DNA of 49,971 nt from Sphingomonadales bacterium (GTDB lineage: Bacteria; Pseudomonadota; Alphaproteobacteria; Sphingomonadales; Sphingomonadaceae): assembly GCA_004173185.1 (NCBI GenBank), contig SEFZ01000028.1:1-49971 (forward strand). Reading direction: 5' to 3'. The position numbers and the translations under genes are program-made. Below are positions 8,627 through 17,282 of this stretch, piece by piece. The notes beneath the pieces are model-generated. The model was not told the origin of the DNA, ran no database searches, and saw nothing but the letters and a program-made list of their open reading frames with translations. The first letter of the stretch is position 1. Each line of letters begins with the position of its first letter.

Positions 8627-9943
8627 TCAGAGTTCGCCGACGCGGCCGGGCCGCCAGAGCGCGAAGGCGATCAGCGGGATATAAAGGGCATAGGCGGTCG
8701 CACAGACGATCGACAGATCGCGCACAAACGACAGCGCCCCCGCCCCGCGCGCGGCGCCCTGATAGGCGAGTTGCAGCGCAAAAAGCCCGCCGACGAACGC
8801 GATGTCGAAAAGCAGTTTCAGCCCCGGCCGGTGGGTGACGATCAAAATCTGGCTAAGCGCGGCGACCGGCAACATCAGCGCGATCCAGGGTGCGCACAGC
8901 GCCGCCATCTGACCCGCGGCTTGCCATTTGGCGCCAAAGATCAGGACGAACAGCCATTCGCCGAGAAGCCACAGCAGCGCACCGGCGATGGCACCTCCTG
9001 CAAGTGCCAGGACGCTGGCGCGCATGGCGAAACGACGACCGCCGTGGGGATCGTGCCGGTAGAGCCTCCCGAAATGGCCAACGAAGATATCACCGACCGC
9101 CCGCTGGACGATCGCCACCGGCCCCATCAACATAGTCAGCATCAGGCTGAACTGCCCTCCCGATCCGGCGCCGAAAAGCGAGGTGACCATCAGCACCGGA
9201 ATTCCGACCGCAATCGCGCTCAGCAGGGTCGACGGCGTTCGCTGGATCGGAAAATGGCGATACCGGCGCACCGCCATCGCCCATTCACGCCGCGGCATTG
9301 CCAATATCTCGCGCCAGTTTGCCGCGAGCCCCTTTGCCATCGTGCGGCACGCGACTGCGCGACCGACCAGTTCGCCGCTGGCAAGCCCGCCATAGGCAGC
9401 GCCGATCGCACCGCCGACGAGCTGGCCGACCGCCCGGCTCCAGCCCATAGCGATATATCCCGCTGCCAGCGGACGAAAGCGCAGCCGTCGTGCGAGACTG
9501 GCCTGCAGCAGGCTCGACAGCACAAGGCAAAAGAGCAACGGCACGACCACCAGGAGCGCCGCGATCGGAAGCGGGCCCAGCCCGAAATACCCTCGGTCGA
9601 TCGCCAGCGCCGACGCCGCCGCCGCCGGTATCAGCGCCGCCGCCGAAATCTTGAGCCCCGCTGACAGCAGCTGGTCCGCCGCGACCTCGTCATCCGCGGC
9701 GAGGATCGCGTCATTGAGCCCAAACAGCAGCAGCGCTGCCGCGATATTGCAATAAGCGACGATCACTCCGAACTGGCCGAAGGCTTCGGCCGAGTAGAAG
9801 CGGGCGAGGATCGGCGCGACCGCGATCGCGGCCAGCTGGCTGAGCCCCGCAGCCGCGCCGACACCGCCAATCGAACGAAGGATGGGCTGGTCGAGCCACC
9901 GGCGCCAAAAGCTCGGGCCGGTCGCCTGCGGCCCAGCGGTCAT
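8627..9943 (-). CDS. wzx: Oligosaccharide flippase (Wzx-like)
   Basis: A 438-residue MATE/MOP-type membrane protein predicted to flip undecaprenyl-diphosphate-linked repeat units across the inner membrane. Many hydrophobic helices are visible, including SIGGVGAAAGLSQLAAIAVA near residue 25, the LLFCLVLSSLLQASLARRL region, and the SLFGAGSGGQFSLMLTMLMG stretch with PVAIVQRAVGDIF, a pattern common in this family. I set the start at ATG 9941-9943 (MTAGPQATG), which gives an ATGA overlap with the stop of the upstream amidotransferase. A longer reading frame to 9997 would run 18 codons into that gene. It is the last gene of the long minus-strand operon-like run. Confidence 0.88.
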   Translation of the reverse strand: MTAGPQATGPSFWRRWLDQPILRSIGGVGAAAGLSQLAAIAVAPILARFYSAEAFGQFGVIVAYCNIAAALLLFGLNDAILAADDEVAADQLLSAGLKISAAALIPAAAASALAIDRGYFGLGPLPIAALLVVVPLLFCLVLSSLLQASLARRLRFRPLAAGYIAMGWSRAVGQLVGGAIGAAYGGLASGELVGRAVACRTMAKGLAANWREILAMPRREWAMAVRRYRHFPIQRTPSTLLSAIAVGIPVLMVTSLFGAGSGGQFSLMLTMLMGPVAIVQRAVGDIFVGHFGRLYRHDPHGGRRFAMRASVLALAGGAIAGALLWLLGEWLFVLIFGAKWQAAGQMAALCAPWIALMLPVAALSQILIVTHRPGLKLLFDIAFVGGLFALQLAYQGAARGAGALSFVRDLSIVCATAYALYIPLIAFALWRPGRVGEL

Positions 9944-11841
9944 CCCGCAAGTCCCTTCATTTTCGCCGACCAGATCGCAAACATGAAAATGCGCCACACC
10001 TGCTGCGCCGATCCGCGTCCCTCGTCGAAGAAGCCGCGCAGATAGGCCCGCGTCCGCTCCCCGTCAAAGGCGGGAATGGCCGCAACCGCGCCCAGATGTT
10101 GCTCGAACGACGCGCGATTGCTGCGCAGCCACAGGCCGTCGTCGGCGAAAAAGCCGATCTTGTCTCGCCGTGTCCGGATCGCCTCGGGCAGGATGCCGCG
10201 CATCGCCTCGCGGAACACATGCTTCCGGTCGCCGCGCGGCGACACGATATATTCGGGCGGCAGCGAAAACAGGAAATCGGCGAAATCGGGGGTCAGGAAC
10301 GGCACCCGGCTTTCGACCGAAAAGGCCATCGACGACCGGTCGGCGATGCGCAGCAGCGTGGGCAGCGAGGTCCGCACCGTCGTGTCGATCAGGTGCGACG
10401 CCATGTCGCGGTAGTTGGTGAGCATCGCACCCGCGATCGCCGCTTCATGGACGCCGTTCGCGGCGAGCCACTCCGAATTGAGGAATTCGGGCAGGATCGA
10501 GCGGCCGAGCGCGCGGCGATAGCGACCGACGGCGCCCGCCGGCAGCAGCGCCTGGCCCAGCTGCGCCGCCATGCGGAACCGCGTCGCCATGCTGTCGCCG
10601 CCGTGCGCAATCAGGCGCAGCGCGCGATCGATCCGGCCGCGGCGCAGTTGCGACGCGCCATAGGTCGCGACATAGGGCCAATAGCCGGCGAGGATTTCGT
10701 CGGCGCCCTGCCCGTCGAGCGTCACCGGCACACCGGCCTCGCGCGCCATCGCAAAGACGCGATATTGCGCATAGATGCTGGCCGACCCGAATGGTTCGCC
10801 CTGGATCGCAATCATCCGGTCGAGGTCGGTCGCAAGGTCGCCGGGCTGCGGCATGACCTTGTGCGCCGTTGCGCCGATATGCGCGTTGACGATATCGACC
10901 CATTTTTCTTCGGACTGTCCGGGCTCGGCCGAAATGAAGCTGAAGGTGTTGAGCCGGACGTCGGGTTCGAGGTGATGGATCGCGCAAACGATCGCCGACG
11001 AATCGAGCCCGCCCGACAGCGCGGCGCCGACCGGCACGTCACTGCGCAGGTGCAGGCGGACATTGGTCAGGAAGCGCTCGCGGCATTCTACGACCGCGTC
11101 GGAGAAGCCGATCTTGCGGCGCTCGGTCGCGGCCGACCAAAAACGCCTTGGTTCGGACAGTTCGCCGGTCGCGAAATCGAACCGCGCAACCGTTGCCGCG
11201 GGCAGTCGGCGGATGCCGTCGATCAACGTCGCGTCGGTCGTTGCAGAGGCGCCGAAGCGGACGAACTCGACCGTCTGGACCGGATCGACGTCGATCGCGA
11301 CGCGTCCGGTCGATACGATCGGTGCGATTTCGGAACAGATGATCAGCCGGTCATCGGTCAGCGCATAGTGAAGCGGCTTGATTCCGAAGGCATCGCGCCC
11401 GATCCACGCCTGCCCCGCCTCGCGGTCGACGATGACAAAGGCGAACATGCCGGTGAAGCGCGCGACGGCCGCTTCGCCCCACAGCGCCCAGCAGGCGAGC
11501 AGGACCTCGCTGTCGGATTCGGTCCCGAACGACCAGCCGGCGACGACGCATTCGCGCCGCAGTTCGACATAATTATAAATCTCGCCGTTATAGACCATGA
11601 CATAGCGGTCGTCGGCGACCGCCATCGGCTGGTTGGCACGCGGGTCGGGATCGATGATCGACAGACGGCGATGGCCGAGCCAGGCGCGACCCGCGCGGTC
11701 GGTCTCAGCGACGCCGCCGGCCAGGTCGACACGCGCGATGCCCGCGCCGTCGGGGCCGCGGTGCGCGATCATGTCGAGCTGGCGCTGATAATCCTCGCGG
11801 ATAGGACCCGAGCGCGACAGCGAAGCGAACAATCCACACAT
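9940..11841 (-). CDS. Asparagine-synthase-family glutamine amidotransferase (second copy)
   Basis: A 633-residue protein with the same two-domain plan as the gene at 2416 but clearly diverged. It begins MCGLFASLSRSGPI, so Cys2 is the glutaminase nucleophile. RGPDGAGIARVD and YNGEIYNYVELR mark the glutaminase domain, and LSGGLDSSAIVCAI is a canonical PP-loop. DGQGADEILAGYWPY and SVESRVPFLTPDF follow in the synthetase domain. It lies inside the polysaccharide operon between the C5-epimerase-like gene (2-nt gap) and wzx (4-nt overlap), so a sugar substrate, probably a uronic acid amidated to a uronamide as proposed for WbpS-type proteins, is more likely than aspartate. The acceptor is unproven. 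Confidence 0.9.
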   Translation of the reverse strand: MCGLFASLSRSGPIREDYQRQLDMIAHRGPDGAGIARVDLAGGVAETDRAGRAWLGHRRLSIIDPDPRANQPMAVADDRYVMVYNGEIYNYVELRRECVVAGWSFGTESDSEVLLACWALWGEAAVARFTGMFAFVIVDREAGQAWIGRDAFGIKPLHYALTDDRLIICSEIAPIVSTGRVAIDVDPVQTVEFVRFGASATTDATLIDGIRRLPAATVARFDFATGELSEPRRFWSAATERRKIGFSDAVVECRERFLTNVRLHLRSDVPVGAALSGGLDSSAIVCAIHHLEPDVRLNTFSFISAEPGQSEEKWVDIVNAHIGATAHKVMPQPGDLATDLDRMIAIQGEPFGSASIYAQYRVFAMAREAGVPVTLDGQGADEILAGYWPYVATYGASQLRRGRIDRALRLIAHGGDSMATRFRMAAQLGQALLPAGAVGRYRRALGRSILPEFLNSEWLAANGVHEAAIAGAMLTNYRDMASHLIDTTVRTSLPTLLRIADRSSMAFSVESRVPFLTPDFADFLFSLPPEYIVSPRGDRKHVFREAMRGILPEAIRTRRDKIGFFADDGLWLRSNRASFEQHLGAVAAIPAFDGERTRAYLRGFFDEGRGSAQQVWRIFMFAIWSAKMKGLAG

Positions 11842-11843
11842 GA

Positions 11844-12803
11844 TCAGCCCCCGTAGCCGTGACCGAAGCGATAGGCCAGCTTTCCGCGCAGTGCCTTCGC
11901 GCGCGCCGCGAACGACCCGGCGGCGGCGCGCCAGCGGGTGGCCGCCGCAGCAAGCACCGGCCGGTCGAGCCGGACCGCAAGATGACGAAGCAGGATCCAG
12001 TGCACCGCCTGATAGGTCAGCGTATTGGGGTTCGCCCGCTCTACCCGCGCTTCGGGCGGGCGAAAGTCATAAGTCGTCCAGTCGCCGATCTCCCAGCTCG
12101 CAAGGTTGCGCTCGATCGCCGCGAGAACCTCGTCGCGCAGCCGCGCTGCCGACCCGGAAGGGTCGAGCCCCGCCGCCGCCAGATCGTCGAGACCGACGAC
12201 CGCGTAGAGGCAGCCGTTGAGCACATGGCGATATTGCGTACCCGGATATTCCTCCAGAAACGGACCGCCGTCGGGCAAATGGTCGAGTAGCCCGCCTTCG
12301 GCAACGGGCTTCCCGAGCCAGCCGGCGGCCGCGCGCGCGGCATCCCCCATTCGCTCATCGCCCGTCAGCGCGAAACCGCGCACCAGCGCCGAAACGCCCT
12401 CGCCCTGCGCGATGCAGCTCAGCCAGCCGGCGTCCATACCCGCAAGCGGGAAATCGTGGCGAAAGGCGCCGTGTGGCTGCGCCGCGAACCAGCCGCAGCT
12501 CGCCTCGAACCGCGTGCGCGCGACCGGCGACTGGTCCTCGGCCCAGCGGTTCCAGTTCGCCAGCGCATAGGCGGCGATCCGCGACGGCAGATATTGCCGG
12601 TCGATAACACCCGGCAGGTCGCGCAACGGCACGCCTTCCTCGTCGAACGGCTCGAAATAGTCGGCCGGGCGGTCGAGCTGGAAGCTCCAGTCGAGCGGAT
12701 AGACATGGCGCCCCTCGACCGGCGCCGCGGGCGCGGCGTCGCTGCCGCCCAGCAGAAAGAAGCGGATGTCCTGCGCAAGCAGGCGATATTCCTTTCTAGG
12801 CAC
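11844..12803 (-). CDS. D-glucuronyl C5-epimerase-like protein
   Basis: A 319-residue protein whose central and C-terminal parts resemble the C-terminal catalytic domain of animal heparan-sulfate glucuronyl C5-epimerase (GLCE), an enzyme that converts GlcA to IdoA within a polymer. Matching blocks are GWLSCIAQGEGVSALVRGF (126-144), EEYPGTQYRHVLNGCLYAV (184-202) followed by VGLDDL, and near the end NPNTLTYQAVHWILLRHLA then RWRAAA. Several Tyr and His of the kind used for proton abstraction in GLCE are retained. No signal peptide is seen. The GTG start at 12801-12803 overlaps the upstream glycosyltransferase stop by 8 nt and has GGGGA upstream; ATG 12825-12827 is an alternative. It may act on lipid-linked or polymerised uronates. 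Family assignment is from motif memory. Confidence 0.8.
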   Translation of the reverse strand: MPRKEYRLLAQDIRFFLLGGSDAAPAAPVEGRHVYPLDWSFQLDRPADYFEPFDEEGVPLRDLPGVIDRQYLPSRIAAYALANWNRWAEDQSPVARTRFEASCGWFAAQPHGAFRHDFPLAGMDAGWLSCIAQGEGVSALVRGFALTGDERMGDAARAAAGWLGKPVAEGGLLDHLPDGGPFLEEYPGTQYRHVLNGCLYAVVGLDDLAAAGLDPSGSAARLRDEVLAAIERNLASWEIGDWTTYDFRPPEARVERANPNTLTYQAVHWILLRHLAVRLDRPVLAAAATRWRAAAGSFAARAKALRGKLAYRFGHGYGG

Positions 12804-13947
12804 GGACCATCCCCGCGGCGAGGTCATCGTAAAGTTCGACGAGGATGCGGCTGTCGACCGACCAGTTATAGCCGCCAAGGATCGCGTCGCGCCCTCGCCG
12901 CCCCATCGCCTCGGCTTCTTCGGGGTTGCGGAACATATATTCGATCGCGGCGGTGATCGCCTTCGGATCATCGGGGTCGACGGCAATCCCGCATTCGAAC
13001 TGGTCGATCAGGTTCTTCCACACCGGGAAATTCGACGCCACCAGCGGCAGGCCCGCCGACATCAGCTCGAAAAACTTGTTCGGTTCGGAATCGACGACGT
13101 TCGGCGTCGGCTGATAAAGCACGAGCCCGCAGCGCGCCTGTCCGAAAATCCCGCCGATATCGCCGCGCGCCACCCAGCCGCGAAAATCGACGCGGTCCCA
13201 TCCCGCGCTGCTCCGAACTCGCGCTTCGACCGCGGGATCGGGAAAAGAGCCGCCGAGGATCAGCCTGGGATCGAGTGCCTTGTCGACCTGAGCCATCGCC
13301 TCGACCATCGCCACAGGTCCGTTGAACGCCGCGAGCCCGCCCAGATAGACAGCAACATTTTCGCGTGCGGCGAACGGCGGATAATCGCCCCCCGAAAACT
13401 CGCCGAGGATCGGGCTGTTGCGGACCAGTGTCGCGCGGTCGGGGGCGAAGCGTGCGTGGATCGAGCGCGTCGCGCCGACGATCCGGTCGCACATCCGCTG
13501 CGCGACAAATTCGAATCCCTGCACCGCCAGCCGCAGCGGACCGCGTAGCCGGTGCGGCAGATAGGCCTTGTCCTCAAGATCCTTCGCGACGTCCTCATGG
13601 ACGTCATAGACGACCTTCTTCCCAAGCACCTTCAATACGACCGCGCCCCAGATCAGCTCGACATCGTGAAAGTGCACGATGTCTGCCCCGATCCGCCGCG
13701 CCGTCGACACCGCGTCGGCAACACCCAGCGTCATGCGCGCAATGCGGCGATGCCGGCGCCGGATCGGCACGATCTCGACGCCGTCGACCGTTTTGGCCTC
13801 ACAGTCCGACTGGATCAGGCTGACGCGATATCCCGCCGCAGCCAGACTCTTGCATTCCTTGTGGAAAATGCGGACGTCGAATGGCTTGTGCACCGTGGTC
13901 AGGTGCGCGACATGCACCTGCCCGCGGCGCCCGGCGGTCATCGTCAC
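12796..13947 (-). CDS. Glycosyltransferase family 4 protein
   Basis: A 383-residue GT-B glycosyltransferase. VHVAHLTTVHKPFDVRIFHK near residue 11 and LAAAGYRVSLIQSD make up the N-terminal acceptor domain, with VHFHDVELIWGAVVL and KVVYDVHEDV following. The donor domain has FRGWVARGDIGGIFGQARCG and the EX7E-like EPNKFFELMSAGLPLVASNF, which binds the nucleotide-sugar. Its linkage and sugar are unknown. It directly follows the initiating phosphoglycosyl transferase, so it may add the second residue to the lipid carrier. GTG 13945-13947 gives a GTGA overlap with the upstream stop; ATG two codons later is equally possible. The 3' end overlaps the C5-epimerase-like gene. Confidence 0.9.
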   Translation of the reverse strand: MTMTAGRRGQVHVAHLTTVHKPFDVRIFHKECKSLAAAGYRVSLIQSDCEAKTVDGVEIVPIRRRHRRIARMTLGVADAVSTARRIGADIVHFHDVELIWGAVVLKVLGKKVVYDVHEDVAKDLEDKAYLPHRLRGPLRLAVQGFEFVAQRMCDRIVGATRSIHARFAPDRATLVRNSPILGEFSGGDYPPFAARENVAVYLGGLAAFNGPVAMVEAMAQVDKALDPRLILGGSFPDPAVEARVRSSAGWDRVDFRGWVARGDIGGIFGQARCGLVLYQPTPNVVDSEPNKFFELMSAGLPLVASNFPVWKNLIDQFECGIAVDPDDPKAITAAIEYMFRNPEEAEAMGRRGRDAILGGYNWSVDSRILVELYDDLAAGMVRA

Positions 13948-14714
13948 ACGCTATATCCCGCCTTGGCGCCGGTTTCGACAGCGTGACTGCCCGGCGGCGG
14001 ATAGGCCGCCAGCGGCGTGTCGCGGCGGCATGCCGCGATCAGCAGCGGATCGGCCGAATGGCGTTCGAGAATTTTTGCGACGCCGGCGAGCGCGGCGGAC
14101 TTGTCGACGATCGCAAGGAAGGTCAACCAGACGATGCGAAGGTCGAACCCCAGCGACATATGCTCGACATAGAAAAGCCCGAGCCGGCTTTTCCACGGCC
14201 GGATCACGCGATTATATTCAAGGTCGGCATGCTCGGCGCCCGCCAATATGTCGCCCTCGTCGGAAAAGACGATCGATGCGAGGTCGGTTATCCCCGGACG
14301 CACCGACAGCAGCTGCATCTCTTCGTTGGTATAGAGATCGACGCCCCAGTGGCGCACCTGCGGCCGCGGTCCGACGACCGACATCGAACCCGCAAGCACG
14401 TTCAGGAACTGCGACAGCTCGTCGATCTTCCAGCGGCGAATGAAATGGCCGACCGCGGTGATGCGGCGATCGTTGGCGCCGGTCGAATTCACGCCGCTCT
14501 TCGCGGCGTTTACTACCATCGAGCGAACCTTCATCATCGTGAAATCGCCGCCGCCGCGCGCGACGCGCGGCGCCTTGTAGAAGGGCGAATGAAAGTCCTG
14601 CAGCCAGACGGCGAGCATCGACCCGAGCAACAGCGGCGATGCCGCAACCAGCACCCCCGCCGAAAAAAGGAGGTCGAACAGTCGCTTCAGGGGATAGCTG
14701 CGGCTCGCGATCAT
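13944..14714 (-). CDS. Initiating sugar transferase (monotopic phosphoglycosyl transferase)
   Basis: A 256-residue PglC/WcaJ-type enzyme that transfers a sugar-1-phosphate from a UDP-sugar to undecaprenyl phosphate and so starts repeat-unit assembly. It has the short form without the five-helix N-terminal part of WcaJ. Visible are the reentrant membrane helix (KRLFDLLFSAGVLVAASPLL, residues 10-29), FTMMKVRSM, and the active-site and uridine-binding motifs RRWKIDELSQFLNVLAGSMS with VVGPRPQ and VRPGITDLASI. The start is set at ATG 14712-14714 (MIASRSYPLKRLFD), which overlaps the upstream transketolase stop as ATGA. With the FlaA1-type dehydratase in this locus, a 6-deoxy amino sugar is a reasonable guess for the first residue. 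Confidence 0.92.
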   Translation of the reverse strand: MIASRSYPLKRLFDLLFSAGVLVAASPLLLGSMLAVWLQDFHSPFYKAPRVARGGGDFTMMKVRSMVVNAAKSGVNSTGANDRRITAVGHFIRRWKIDELSQFLNVLAGSMSVVGPRPQVRHWGVDLYTNEEMQLLSVRPGITDLASIVFSDEGDILAGAEHADLEYNRVIRPWKSRLGLFYVEHMSLGFDLRIVWLTFLAIVDKSAALAGVAKILERHSADPLLIAACRRDTPLAAYPPPGSHAVETGAKAGYSV

Positions 14715-15637
14715 GCGGCGACTCCGAGTGCGGCCTGACACGCCTCGGCGATCGCCGCCGCGTCCATGCCATAGGCTGCGCGCAGATAGTCCTGATCGCC
14801 GACGATCGTCGGATAGAGATCGCCGAGCCCGACGGCGCGAAACGCCTTCGGCGCCGCGCCCTGTTCGAGGCACAGTTGCGCCACGGCGCTCGCGAGCCCG
14901 CCGACGACATTATGCTCCTCGACGCAGACGATGGCGCCGGTCTCGCGCGCGGCGGCGACCAGCGGCGCCGCCTCGAGCGGCTTCAACGTATGAACCGACA
15001 GGATGCGGGCGTCGATACCGTCCGCCGCCAGCGCATCGGCCGCCTTCAAGGCTTCCGACAGGATCGCGCCGATCGTGACGATCGTCAGTGCCTTGCCGTC
15101 GCGGATCGTCCGCACCTTGCCCAGCGTCACATCGCCCTCGTCGGCGGCGAGGCTCGCCTTGCCCTTGTCGAGGCGCAGATATTTGGGGCCCGGCGCCGCC
15201 GCCATCTGGCGGGTCAGCACGCGCGTCTCCCAAGGGTCTGACGGCGCGATAACGGTCATGTTCGGCAGCGCGCGCAGAATCGCCAGATCCTCGGTCGCGA
15301 AATGCGACATGCCGAGCTGGCCATAGGAAAAACCTCCGCCCACCGCGACCGCGGTGACGTCCGCGTCGTGATAGCAGACGTCGTTGCGGAGCTGCTCGAG
15401 GCAGCGCAGCGTGGTGAAATTGCCGATCGAATAGGTATAGACCTTGTGCCCCTCGAGCGCGAGGCCCGCGGCGAGCCCGGTCATATTCTGCTCGGCGACC
15501 CCGGCGTTCAGGAACTGGTGCGGGAACCGCTCGATATAGGCGTTGAGCACACCGAACCCGAGGTCGCCCGTAATCAGCATGATCGACGGGTCCCGCTCCG
15601 CCATCTCCATCAGTTCGGCGATGAAAGCGTCACGCAT
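14711..15637 (-). CDS. Transketolase, C-terminal subunit (split form)
   Basis: A 308-residue protein equal to the pyrimidine-binding and C-terminal domains of transketolase or DXS-like enzymes. LITGDLGFGVLNAYIERFP and LNAGVAEQNMTGLAAGLALE hold the glutamate that activates thiamine diphosphate; FATEDLAILRALPNMTVIAP and the C-terminal ICVEEHNVVGGLASAV follow. It pairs with the N-terminal subunit encoded just upstream (8-nt overlap). Split transketolases are found in secondary-metabolite and polysaccharide loci, where they move two-carbon units to or from unusual keto sugars. The substrate here is unknown. A pentose-phosphate role is less likely given the operon. Confidence 0.9.
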   Translation of the reverse strand: MRDAFIAELMEMAERDPSIMLITGDLGFGVLNAYIERFPHQFLNAGVAEQNMTGLAAGLALEGHKVYTYSIGNFTTLRCLEQLRNDVCYHDADVTAVAVGGGFSYGQLGMSHFATEDLAILRALPNMTVIAPSDPWETRVLTRQMAAAPGPKYLRLDKGKASLAADEGDVTLGKVRTIRDGKALTIVTIGAILSEALKAADALAADGIDARILSVHTLKPLEAAPLVAAARETGAIVCVEEHNVVGGLASAVAQLCLEQGAAPKAFRAVGLGDLYPTIVGDQDYLRAAYGMDAAAIAEACQAALGVAA

Positions 15638-16487
15638 CGGCGGTCTCCCCTTCGCCCGTCAGGCCGAGTTCGGCGCGCGCGTCGCGATATTCATCGCCCT
15701 GTGGTGTGCGGTAATGCCAGAGCACCTGGTCCTCCATGAACGAAACGCCCTTGCCCTTCGTTGTGTGGCAGATAACCACGCTCGGCTGCCCGCGGCCGCC
15801 CGCAGGCACGTCGAGCGCGGCGAGCAGCGCCTCATGATCGTGCCCGTCGACCTCGGCGACATACCAGCCGAATGCGCGCCACTTGTCGGCAAAGGGTTCG
15901 AGCGCGAGCGTGTTCGCGACGAGGTCGAGCGACTGAATCTTGTTGTAATCGACCGCGACGACCAGATTGTCGAGCTTGTGGTGCGCGGCAAACATGATCG
16001 CTTCCCAGTTCGATCCCTCGTCGCATTCGCCGTCCGACAGTAGCACATAGACGCGGTTGTCGCGCCCCGCACGCTTGGCGGCAAGCGCCATGCCTGTTCC
16101 CACGCTAAGCCCATGACCGAGCGAGCCGGTCGAAAATTCGACCCCCGGCACGCCCTTATGGCTGACATGGCCCGACAGCTTCGATCCGTTCTGGTAATGC
16201 GTCTTGAGCTGTTCTCGGGGCAGGAAGCCGCGTTCGGCGAGCGCGGCATAAACCCCCGCCCCCGCATGCCCCTTCGACAGGATGAAGCGATCACGGTCGG
16301 CCCAGCGCGGATCGGCGGGATCGACCGCCATCACGCGCCCGTAAAGCACGGCCAATATGTCGGCGAGCGACAGGACCGAGCCGACGTGCGAGCTCTTGCC
16401 GAGGTGCGTCATCTGCACCGCGTGGCGGCGGATCGCCAGCGCCATGTCGCGCGTGTCGATCTGGTTGGTGGCTGGGGCCTCTTGCAT
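15630..16487 (-). CDS. Transketolase, N-terminal subunit (split form)
   Basis: A 285-residue thiamine-diphosphate-binding half of transketolase. THLGKSSHVGSVLSLADIL near residue 26, RFILSKGHAGAGVYAALAE, STGSLGHGLSVGTGMALAAK and LSDGECDEGSNWEAIMFAAH with a following VAVDYNK make up the cofactor site; SDGE and the later N replace the GDG...N motif. It begins MQEAPATNQID, with a GAGGAA Shine-Dalgarno within the preceding gene's 3' end. The partner C-terminal half overlaps it downstream by 8 nt, which favours equimolar translation. Together they should form a heterotetrameric transketolase in the cytoplasm that may shape an unusual sugar or a non-sugar substituent. Confidence 0.9.
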   Translation of the reverse strand: MQEAPATNQIDTRDMALAIRRHAVQMTHLGKSSHVGSVLSLADILAVLYGRVMAVDPADPRWADRDRFILSKGHAGAGVYAALAERGFLPREQLKTHYQNGSKLSGHVSHKGVPGVEFSTGSLGHGLSVGTGMALAAKRAGRDNRVYVLLSDGECDEGSNWEAIMFAAHHKLDNLVVAVDYNKIQSLDLVANTLALEPFADKWRAFGWYVAEVDGHDHEALLAALDVPAGGRGQPSVVICHTTKGKGVSFMEDQVLWHYRTPQGDEYRDARAELGLTGEGETADA

Positions 16488-16496
16488 GGGGGTTCC

Positions 16497-17258
16497 TCAG
16501 TCGAGAATCGCGAAACCGATATAGGGGTCGAAGTCGAGCCGCTCGATGCGCAGCGGACGCTTGGCGTGCGTTTCGAGCATCGCCAGCGTTTCGCCCGGCC
16601 ACAGCGGATTGTCGAGTTCGTCGAACGCGACCACCGCGCCCTTGGGCATCCGCGGCAGGAAATGTTCGAGCGCGACCTTGGTCGGTTCGTAAAGGTCGAA
16701 GTCGAGGTAAAGCAACGACACCAAAAGATGCGGGTTTTCCTCGACGAAGGCCGGGATCGTCTTGGTCGCATCGCCGCGCACCAGCTTCACCTTGTTCACA
16801 TGGCCGATGAAGCGCGTCGAATCATAGATGTCGATGAGCTGGGTCAGTTCGTCGTGGACGTCGGCGGCAAGATCGCCTTCCTTAACGTGCTGCGACGTCG
16901 CGGACCGGTCCATTTCCGACACGCCAGGAAAACCCTCGAAGGTGTCGAAACCATAAACGCGCCGCATCAGGTTCACGGGTTCAAGGATCGCCGAGAATTT
17001 CGCCCAGCTCATCGTGCCGAAGCCGTGGTTGACGCCGCATTCAATGATCGAGCCCTTAACAGGCTGGATCAGCTTGAAAATTTCATAGAGCGCGAGGAAC
17101 CGCGTAAGGTTTTGGCGGCGCACATATTTGGGGAAATTCTCGAGTTTGGTTTCCCAGCTCGAGGGGTTGGATTCAAATAGCGCGCGATTGCGCGACGCCT
17201 CGACCTGTTCGGCGTTGGTGCGAAGGCCGCCCGAAACGGCAATGGGTTCGTTGCTCAT
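16497..17258 (-). CDS. TylF/MycF-type SAM-dependent O-methyltransferase
   Basis: A 253-residue class I methyltransferase. IIECGVNHGFGTMSWAKF (about residues 71-88) is the SAM-binding glycine loop, YGFDTFEGFPGVSE is the hallmark motif of macrocin O-methyltransferase relatives, and LYLDFDLYEPTKVALEHF carries the Asp residues that bind Mg2+. FDELDNPLWPGE follows. TylF and MycF methylate sugar hydroxyls, so an O-methyl sugar in the repeat unit, or methylation of an activated precursor, is likely. It sits 24 nt after the aminotransferase gene and 9 nt before the split transketolase, which suggests these enzymes serve one branch pathway. The target is unknown. Confidence 0.82.
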   Translation of the reverse strand: MSNEPIAVSGGLRTNAEQVEASRNRALFESNPSSWETKLENFPKYVRRQNLTRFLALYEIFKLIQPVKGSIIECGVNHGFGTMSWAKFSAILEPVNLMRRVYGFDTFEGFPGVSEMDRSATSQHVKEGDLAADVHDELTQLIDIYDSTRFIGHVNKVKLVRGDATKTIPAFVEENPHLLVSLLYLDFDLYEPTKVALEHFLPRMPKGAVVAFDELDNPLWPGETLAMLETHAKRPLRIERLDFDPYIGFAILD

Positions 17259-17282
17259 CTGTTTATCCCTATTCGCTGCCGG

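Noticed and set aside
10096..11856. 586-codon open frame on the plus strand opposite the second amidotransferase
   Set aside because: Same antisense-shadow effect; the product is Arg/Asp-rich with no domain, whereas the minus strand has MCGLF and SGGLDS motifs.
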